The notes beneath the pieces were generated by a model. That model had not been told where the DNA came from and made no database searches. It saw only the letters and a list, made by a program, of their open reading frames with translations. This document shows, one piece after another, positions 54,995 to 64,000 of a DNA stretch of 64,000 bases. The stretch comes from Asterias amurensis. Taxonomy: Eukaryota; Echinodermata; Asteroidea; Forcipulatida; Asteriidae. Numbering within the stretch: position 1 is the stretch's first letter; each line of letters opens with the position of its first letter. The DNA is taken from contig NC_092667.1 of assembly GCF_032118995.1 (NCBI RefSeq), positions 8,832,357 through 8,896,356 of the forward strand. Direction: 5' to 3'. A program made the position numbers and the translations under genes.

Positions 54995-57336
54995 ATGTCA
55001 TCATGTTGTAATTTTTGTGAATCAAAAGAACCGATAATTCTGATCGGGTCAATAATTATGTATTAACTATTATACCTATATAGTTGAAATAACCTGAATG
55101 TCTTAAATTATCAAATTTGGGTTTCATAGTTAACACTGCTTTAAAATAAACCCATATAGATTTTTGCAATTCTTTGACTTTGGTCTGTAGTATGTTATAT
55201 GCGCTTTCCGAATGTCGGTTACTTTCTACCGACATGACGATGTCCGACATGAAAGAAAATAATAAATGTACGTATACCCCAGACATAAGTCAGAGTCAGA
55301 CAATTGAGTTGACGTACGAAGTGACTTGGGTAAGAAGTGCCTTTGGTATGAAGTGACTTGGGTATGAAGTGACTGACATACTGCCGACATCGCTCTTTCC
55401 GCAAGCTTCACACTTCATACATTGGAATAGGCCGAAGATATCATTCTACGAACTCTTACACTCCAGAAGGAAATGCCAGAATTGTGACCTTGGCGTTTAA
55501 ACAGTAATCCAGTGTTACTTTATGGGGATAGTGAGTCTTAGTGAGTCTTTGAAGACTCTTTTGATCCTAGAAATTTACATTTTTAAAGGTACTAACTATT
55601 CCAATTTGATTCCGGGGCTCATTGTGTAACCTTGATTCTAGACATTTTTCCTGTTATACTATAATGGCATAAAACTAACAGAATAGACAGTCTGCCACCA
55701 TTACAATGTTCTGCGTAATGGGAGGTAACTCCATGTACATGTATGCATCCCGAGAATGCAACATTCCATGGCAGATTTTCAGCCCTGGCCCACTGCTAAG
55801 GTTCTGCGAATAGAGTTCCTACTCAATTTTCTCAGACGACAACATCAAACCCTGCAACTAAATGAGAGAACTTTTGTTGTCTTTCCTCAGATCAGTGTTT
55901 CATTTGTGGCACCAATATTTCAAGGGAAAACAATTACTCAAAAGCAAAAAAAAGAGGTAATAATACAACATGAAGTTGGTCAAGAACAACCAGGAACCTT
56001 TGGTTATAAAATAAAATTAAGCTCAACTGGAATGCGCTCATAATGTTTCTAAAAGCATGGAAGAGTTTGAGTGTTATGTAGAAAAGAGCTAGAGAGACAG
56101 ATCATACATGGGGGCCGTAAATCTAGGCCCTAGGCCAGTAGTTTGGGTCTTGGGCCAGTAAACGTTTGATCGGATAGGTCTGGCGCTTTTGTGTTTTTTA
56201 ATTCAATATCAATGATCAATTACCTCACTGTGTAACATCTAAAACACAAAATAATATCAAAATTATGACTTTGAGTCTCATCAAAAGTACCTTTCAATTC
56301 TATTGAGTAATGACGTTTAAAAGAAGTAGCTTTACCTAGACAAATGAAATCAATCTTCTCTTACTATACATGTCTTAGTCATTGTTAAAATAAAAAAGAT
56401 AAATCTTAAATGCATGTTAAACTGGGTCAGACTTGTTTAATTCTGATTTTGATTCAGGTCTTTTAAAAAGAATCCTGGTTCAGTTTGAGCCACAAGCTGC
56501 TTGAATTCTACATCTCAGCAGAGTTCAAAAGATCTGTCGTTCTATCAGATGATGATGGCTGTTGGATTTGTTTCCATACAGACCTGGAATTACATGGAGG
56601 CCATGGCCTTCATTGCCCCTGGTCTTGGCCTTAGTGCCCTTCCAAAGTTTCCCATAGACTTTATGATTTTCAATACAAATGCCCTTTGCAAAATCAAAAT
56701 GGCCTTGTCCTTTTCAGCGATCAGATTCCAGGCCTGGTGTACTGTAGCATACAATGTACAATGTCAGGGAAGATTATTTTGTTGTGTTAATCAATTGTGC
56801 ATACCCTAAACAGTTGTCCATTGAGGGCCAAATTACCTAGTTAAAACACCTGAGGACAGTCAAACTACACTCCAGTTCAGTGTTGGAAAGCATCCTCAAT
56901 TCATGGGAAATATGGACTAGTGGTCCTGCTGCCTAGTCAATGAAAAAGTAAAGGGCAAAGCCTGTTCATGTTATAAGCACTGTTCTTTCAATGATAATGA
57001 TTGGAAAGGGTGGGTTATGTTATAAATGTGCACACATACATGTATTGTTGAAACCACATACAATGTTCGTGTACCATGTACATTATGTAAATGTGTACAA
57101 AATGCATTATGACAACATAATTTGTAGTTAGTTCTACACTGTACACACAGGTGTTGCTTGTATCACAGGAAAACCCACCTTTTTTCGTTAAAAGAAAGGG
57201 ACATCCTCCCCCCTCCACCAATACGAGAGCATTTCTTTTTTCCAAGCTTTATGCAAGTACATGTAGGCCTTTGTTTTACATCAAACCAAAATTATATACA
57301 TTTACTTGATGGATGTGGAAAATGTGCCATGGTGTA

Positions 57337-57726
57337 TTAAAGGAACACATTGCCTTGGATCGGACGAGTTGGTCTATAAAAAGCGCTTGTAACCGTTTGA
57401 TATAAATTGTATATGGTAAGAAAGATGTTGTAAAAGTAGAATACAATGATCTATACAAACATGCCTCAAAATTGCGTGGTTTTCCTTTTACCTCGTCGAC
57501 TAACACGGTCGGCTATTTATGGGAGTCATATTTTTGACTCCCATAAATGGCCGACCGTGTTATTTCGCAAAGTAAAAGGAAAACCATGCAATTTCGAGGC
57601 AAATTTGTGTGGATCATTATATTCTACTTTTGAATTATCTATCTAACTATATGCATTTCATAACAAACGGTTTCAAATGCTTTTCAATGACCAACTCGTC
57701 CAATCCAAGGCAACGTGTTCCCTTAA
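57337..57726. repeat. TTAA MITE family B, copy 3
   Basis: TTAAAGGAACACATTGCCTT at 57337 to TTAA at 57726, with the palindrome turning at GACTCCCATAAATGGCCGAC near 57538. Confidence 0.85.
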
Positions 57727-58641
57727 TCTCTAGACGGTATTCACTTGGCTTCCTGTTCAACTTCAAGGCCAGGGTTTTTAGCTGGACAATGGTGCCAGTT
57801 CCTTTGTTTGGAGTGATACTCCTCAAAATCTGGTTAGGGTATGAGTCAACACTGTGCATTGTTTGATCTTGTTGTCTGACTGTAGGTATTATCACCTGTA
57901 CAGGGGTATGGTCAAAATGTGTACTGACAAAGAAATGCAAGCCAACGTGGAGCGCATAGTTTTTCGCTGTTTGAATTGAACAATTTTTAGATGTTTAGTT
58001 TTTTATTTAGCTGGCTTCGTTTTATAATCAAAATTTGATTTGATTGATTTGGTCTTCCCAGGTTTAAAACTGTTTTTTGTTATGGGAGACTCACGTACAC
58101 ATGTACATCATCATGCATGTTGTTATTTATGTAATGTTCTTGGTTGGGTTTGGGTCCTTCTTCCTCACGTACGTGCGGAGTAGTAGTAGTAAGTTAATTG
58201 GGAGGGCTTGAACTTGAAGTTGACGTTGAATAATTAAGTTCACCACAGAACAAACAAATGACAAGTTGAACTCGAAAGTAAGTTGATGTCACGATAAATG
58301 ATTTTATTAAGAGTTCTCTTCTCGAACCCTCCTGTTCTCCAGTCTAGCTCAAACTAAACTCTTCCTTTTACATTCCTTTTCTTTATTCCAAACCTTGTTA
58401 TTAATTATCTTCTAAATCATAATATTCTTAATTCCAAACCAACCGCGCGCACGCTCGCGCTTAGTAATTAGCTCACGCTTTGCAGTTGGTTTAGGGTAGA
58501 TCACTACATTTATAATTCATACTTCAAAATATTGTTGAACAGAAGTGTTAGATGTGGGAAAGAAGGAATTTATAGAAATGGGATTGGTTGCAAACTAAAA
58601 TAAGAGAAATTAGGGCCAACCTACCCTACATGATGGGAACT

Positions 58642-59013
58642 TTAAGCCATTGGACACTTTCGGTAAACAGTATTGTGCAAGGCCCACACTTCGTGTATCA
58701 CAACTTCTATATAAATCAAATTCTATATTAGGCTCAAAATCGGTCATCAGAGTTGGGAAAACAACGAGAAAACCCACCCTCGTTTCCCCATGTTTCGCCG
58801 TGTCATGACATGTGTTTAAAATAAATCTGTAATTCTCGATATCGAGAATTGATATTGTTTTAATGTTATCTCATTTGAGCATTTCATGGAATAATATTTC
58901 AAGAAAAGTCTCACCAAGTTACATACAAGTACCTTCTGTAAACCCTGTAAGTTATTTGTAAATCTGTGAACTTTTAATTTTTTTTCTGTACCGAAAGTGT
59001 CCAATGGCTTTAA
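58642..59013 (+). repeat. TTAA MITE family A, copy 5
   Basis: TTAAGCCATTGGACACTTTC at 58642 to the complementary end at 59013. Its interior matches copy 1 (TTTCGCCGTGTCATGACATG). Confidence 0.85.
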
Positions 59014-61744
59014 TTTTTGTACATTGTAGATTTACATGATGTCCTAAGTTAACATTGGGTGTCTTCTTCTATCGCGGCAAGATTCTCTTATGTCACTGTC
59101 AGCCATCGCCAAATGGTCCAAAGATCCATATAATTTATAAGCAAATGTTCGTAAGCCCATTATGGAACTAACTAAGTTTAAAAAGGGTGTGTTGGCTAAG
59201 TACTGGTATGAAACCAAATACCTGCATGCATTGTGAGAAAATTTGACAAATAATTGAGTTTAAAGTATCTCTCGACACACCTTGGCAGGTGCTTAGTGTG
59301 TTTTGATTTTACAAGCAGGATGTTCCAAAAATCCTAAATCATGTTCATTGTTGGACAGCTGTGCAATTTTAAGACAGAAGTGGTGAGTCATACAAAAGTG
59401 CGTTAAGAAATTACTGAACAAAAGGGCTGCACATGCATTGTCTTCATTCAGGGGGGGGGCTCTAATGTTTGAGCATTACAATAGGTTTTACTTCAATGCT
59501 GTGGGAGTAATGACATGATTTTATGACACAATTTGGGTCAAAATTTCAAATGACTCAGCTTCAAGTGGCTCCATTGGGTCTAACTTAATAAAAACTCAGA
59601 CTATATTTGTGTACTCGAAATGATTTAATGTAATTTTTTAAGGTTACCAATCACAATACACTAGATACATTGCATTATAATGTTTTCATAAAATGTAGTT
59701 CGACACAGCCCGGCCTGGAATTTCATCTTAAAAGGGCAAGGCCATTTTTTTTTGCAAAGGGCACTTTCATTGGAACATCTTAAAGTCAACACTGGTCAAT
59801 GAGAAACCTTTGAAGCGGTATCAAGGCCGCCTGACCAGGGGCAACAGAGGACAAGGCCTCATGGCTTATGTGAAATTCCAAGCCTGCACAACTTTCAACT
59901 TCAGGGTTTCCCCTCATTTTTGGGGGGCTTTTTCACTATTCAAAATTTGATACTAAGATCCTTTTAACACTGAAAGCCAGCGTGACCACTTGGGATTGCA
60001 GTTTGACTGGTGCTACATGTAGTGCTCAGTTGGCCAGCGCGGAACACTGTTGGGAGATTAATGTCAGTGTGTACAATTGGTTTGTGTATAATTGTAGTCT
60101 GGTTGGGCATGTCTACACATATTCAAACTAAGGACTTTAGCAAAAGGGCTAGGAAAATGACACTACATTGTAGGACTTCTCTGCTTTGCTTTTCGTGTTC
60201 AAAACCAATGGGGACGTCATAAAAACAAAATAAGTCCAAACAGTTTGAGAACAAAGGGGTGTCCTTGGTTTTACCATTAATACAAAATGTACATTGTATG
60301 TATTTAAATCTCCTACCATAGTACATTATTTGATCGATTTGATCGATTGTGCGAACACTAGAGCACCCTCGTAAATATAAGTTCATACTCAGCAATGAGA
60401 CAGGCCAAAAACTTCATGCCTATTTGGATGAAGTAAGACTGTAAAATGACATTTACAACACTGTTCAATAAATACTAGGCAAATGAACATTGTTAAGTGG
60501 AGCCACCACTTTTTGGCAAACATTTGGCGCTAGTGTATTTTGCAACGAAAAATACATGTAAAAAAAAACATGGTAATCTGCCAGCGGTACATTATACGTA
60601 GCAAATGAATAACACATTGCTGAGAATTCATTGTGAATGCGCATGCGAGCAGTCAAATCTTCTTGCACATGTTTATGAACTACGTTCTGCTGATAATGCA
60701 TTTTATTCTGCTAAAGTGAACAAATCCATTGCCTGCTTGGCCTCTTAGTGTGAAATTTCATACTTGATAAATTTGTTATTCTGACACCAAAACAAGACAG
60801 TACAGTACTAAAAAAACAACACCATTCTAACCATTATGTACAATATGGCTTTCTATGTATGTTTGTTTTTCATGTACATGTATTTAAAATACCAGGAAAA
60901 ACTAGGAACTGAAAAGCAGTTTGTACAAAGAAGTTATATTTCAAATGAAAATATGTATTGATATTGTTAAGTTGCCAACCAGTAATGTTTTAGATCTCTC
61001 ATTATTATGAGGAATCATAAAATAATGTTAGGCGGGGTTCCGAAACTGAGCCAGAGACTGAATTACCACCAAAACAAGTGAAATTACACACAGTATGTGA
61101 TTGATGATGACTGTGTATATCTCATTCTGATTGCTGTCATCAACCTCATAGCTCCTAACACTCCCATCAATCTTCTACTGACTTCTAATTTCACTGTTTA
61201 TGATGATACTGTTTATATTATCGCTAAGTAATTATTCCATTGTAGAGCCAAGTGAAATTTTCTAACATTACAGCTAGACAAAGACTCCGATGGTTTGCTT
61301 TGAGCGGAATCTTGGTTGCGGCCGCTAAATAATGATGATGATGAAAGTGATGTCAATGTAGAATCATCATTGATTTGGAAGAGTAAACTGATTCTTATCT
61401 TTGCATCCTGGGGCTAATGATAATAGACACAGTATACATTGTACATGTATGCATGAAATTTGTAGAGTTAAATAGTCCATCAAATTTGGTGTGTACACTT
61501 CTAACCTGCCTAGACATAAATTATAAAGTTAATGTATTTTTTGAGAGATTTTAGCATTGCTGGAATGAAATTAATAACAGTGATTTGGGGGACCTTCAAA
61601 TGCTTATTTCTTGGCCTTGACAGATCTGATGGAAATATTTTTCTTGCGGAATGTACCTTGGTATTAACGTTATGAAAGTTTAGCTTTCAGACAAAAACTG
61701 AAAATAAAGTAATTTGTACATGGTTGACTCTTCCAATTTGAATC

Positions 61745-62124
61745 TTAAAGCCATTGGACACTTTCAGAACAGAATTTTTTTTTTAAAGTTGACAGATTTA
61801 CAAATAACTTACAGGGTTTACAGAAGGTAAATGGTGAAAGAATTCTCTTGAATTATTATTTCATGAAATGCTTTACTTTTTGAGAAAACATTAAAACAAT
61901 ATCAATTCTCGATATATCGAGAATTACGGATTTATTTTAAACACATGTCATGACACGGCGAAATGTGCGGAAACGAGGGTGGGTTTTTCCGTTATTTTCT
62001 CCCGACTCCGATGACCGATTGAGCCTAAATTTTCACAGGTTTGTTATTTTATATATATAAGTTGTGATACACGAAATGTGGGCCTTGGACAATACTGTTT
62101 ACCGAAAGTGTCCAATGGCTATAA
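61745..62124 (-). repeat. TTAA MITE family A, copy 6
   Basis: Reverse orientation, TTAAAGCCATTGGACACTTT at 61745. The right edge reads ATAA where TTAA is expected, a probable later mutation. Confidence 0.82.
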
Positions 62125-62457
62125 AGAACATGTATTGCCTGCATTGTATGTTTTGTACAGCTAGCCAGGGCTGGATTTCAGTAAAAAAAATCACAAGACC
62201 TTAAGTCTTTGCTCAGAACTTTTTACCTAAGACAAGAGTTTTGTCTAAGGACTATCAGAAGACCAAATCACAAAATGAGAAAAGACTACTGAGAAGACCA
62301 GAATCAAACTGTGAAAAGACAACAACAGACCAGAATCAAAATGACAACACTGTTTTATTTGAACAAGCACTAAGAACAAGTTTATCTCATTTGTATACTT
62401 TGTTGGGATAAGTAAAATTTAACCAGACATAAAGCAGAATTGAGAGGTATAGTTACT

Positions 62458-62729
62458 GGGTGTGTTCGTTTAGCTTCCCTGGGTCGACCCAGGTCCAATG
62501 CTGCCCCGGTCTGCCCCCGGTACGTTCGAATAGCTTTGATGTCATTCCAGGGGCTCACCTGGGTCAGCCCCAAGTGCCCTACTTGTGGCACGGGTCACTT
62601 GGGGCTGGCCCCAGCCCAGGTGCACGACATCACCACGAGAGGGTGAGTGATCGTTCGATTGGCTCTTGTCAGGGGATCATCCAGTGAGCACTGCGGGGTC
62701 AACCAAGGGAAGTTAATTCGAACGCACCC
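62458..62729. repeat. GC-rich MITE
   Basis: GGGTGTGTTCGTTTAGCTTC is mirrored by AATTCGAACGCACCC; the middle is a palindrome of GGGTCAGCCCC/GGGGCTGGCCC. The short ORFs here are products of the repeat. Confidence 0.75.
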
Positions 62730-64000
62730 ATACACCCAACATTTTGAGCATCATTTGCATAAAACAAACAATTATGGATAAACGGAAAAACACAAGACTG
62801 CCAGACTTGTCCATTCATTCATGAGTTTACTGGCCAATGCTTACTTGCCACAGGCCTGCGATCAATTTTGAGCCCATAGTACTTTAATGGGCTATAGTAC
62901 TTTTGGGCTATAGTACTTTAAACATACATGTACACTTATGCCAACTTTCTCTTCCTACCAGAATCACAATGTATTTTTGCAATATAGAGTGATACATAAT
63001 CCTCTTTATTTTCTTCAGAATTCCATCAGGACCCTTTTGCATCCCTCTCAGTCTAATCTTATCAACTTCTAGAAAGATTTAGTTCGGGTTCACTGACAGC
63101 CACAAAAACACGTTCTGTGTAACGCTTCCTGGGTCAGTCTATAATACAGGGGATTACAGGAGAATGTGTTTTACTTATGGGGTATAATATGTATTGTAGA
63201 TTTAATATGAGATTCCCACGACACCCAAGGCCATATATCTATCAGGCTGGTACATGTAGATGTCATCAGGGCATGCACAATTTACATAGTATACGTATGT
63301 TGTAGTATCTGTGTTTCAATTTGATCAAAATGCAATGATCAAGTTTCTTGTAGACTTTACAGAGACATCGAGGAGCCTACCTGTACACAAGTTTATGTAC
63401 AAAGTTTGTAGTCAATGACATCATGTGAATTTATTGCGAATGGATTGATGTTTTTGTTTTGATGTGTCCTGTAAACCAGCATCAATTTGTTCAAAGTTGT
63501 CATTCAAGACAAGTGACAACAACTACTTACTATGTACAGCCTTAGTGTCATTGTTTATCATTATTCCACTGCTGACCCCTGACATTGAGAAGAAAAGTTT
63601 GGTCCAGCCAAAGTTCATGATACATGATATGCAGGCTGTGACAGAAATTTTGCGGCTACGGCTATAGCTTCGGCTGGTATGCTGCATCATCATGCGTTGA
63701 AGTGGATGTACATCAAGATGCCCTTTTTGTAACACTCTATATTGTCAACAGTCAAAGCTGTAGCCATGTACATACAAGTAGCTGCCAATTTGGATGAAGT
63801 CTCAATACTACCAAATGTATAAAATAAAGACATGCCCAACTGCATCAGACATGCCCAACTGCATCAGTTTATTGTTTTAAGGACTGGTATTCGTTTTAGT
63901 CAAACTGCTTACAAATGGACAAATACTATGTTATAAATGTAGGCCTATTTGTGCACAGCAGTTTGACTTATTTGGACTGCTCTTAACCATTGAGTCTATT

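Larger units (their letters stand above)
54995..64000. other. Repeat-rich tail of the window, no gene recognised
   Basis: Apart from the MITEs at 57337, 58642, 61745 and 62458, I see no exon with both a convincing protein match and splice sites. The ORFs of 60-110 codons, such as 55756-56043 and 56501-56809, have no family I know and no flanking gene structure. The stretch could be the first intron of the gene starting near 54 kb. Confidence 0.45.

Noticed and set aside
55756-56043. 95-codon ORF with basic and Gln-rich stretches
   Set aside because: No family recognised, no conserved motif, and no splice sites that tie it to a gene.
61275-61300. LDKDSDG, EF-hand-like, just after an AG
   Set aside because: A stop follows two codons later (GGTTTGCTTTGA) and no donor or neighbouring EF-hand exon is visible.

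Overview
This is nuclear DNA of an animal, not of a microbe. Genes are split into short exons by long AT-rich introns, intergenic space is packed with mobile-element debris, and four deep-rooted metazoan genes can be reassembled from splice-consistent exons. No vertebrate or insect repeat is recognisable. The tRNA-headed SINEs with a GCGCTATATAA-type tail, the DIRS-like remnant and the many small TTAA-flanked inverted-repeat elements fit a marine invertebrate deuterostome. An echinoderm is my best inference, but the sequence does not prove it.

Layout. (1) 1277-22623, minus: the 5' part of a DDX43-like gene (KH domain plus DEAD-box helicase). Twelve exons join in frame into 347 codons, and the gene continues past the left edge before the DEAD motif. 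Its introns hold a DIRS remnant, a Harbinger-type element with a 1.1 kb tandem duplication, a deleted Tc1-like element, a 4.3 kb element with arms of about 670 bp, and many MITEs. (2) 22711-28081: intergenic repeats, including a LINE reverse-transcriptase remnant and a SINE split by another element. (3) 28082-32379, plus: a complete five-exon FKBP12 gene (108 aa). Its last intron has AT-AC ends and U12-type signals. (4) 32380-39955: FKBP12 3' region and repeats. (5) 39956-48180, minus: a complete seven-exon CCDC25 gene (205 aa). Its first intron carries four insertions of one family that all have 9-bp target duplications, one being a 3.25 kb element with 765-bp terminal inverted repeats. (6) 48829-49065, plus: a single-exon BLCAP gene (78 aa), head to head with CCDC25, with a probable long 3' UTR to about 52.5 kb. 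(7) 53960-54332: a probable first, non-coding exon of another plus-strand gene, followed by about 9.7 kb of repeat-rich sequence in which I recognise no coding exon.

The four genes do not form a pathway: an RNA helicase, a peptidyl-prolyl isomerase, a coiled-coil NFACT-R protein and a small membrane protein. The notable material is the minor-spliceosome intron in FKBP12, the Mutator-like family in CCDC25 intron 1, and a set of at least four TTAA-flanked MITE families with related termini that recur through the window and nest with other elements.
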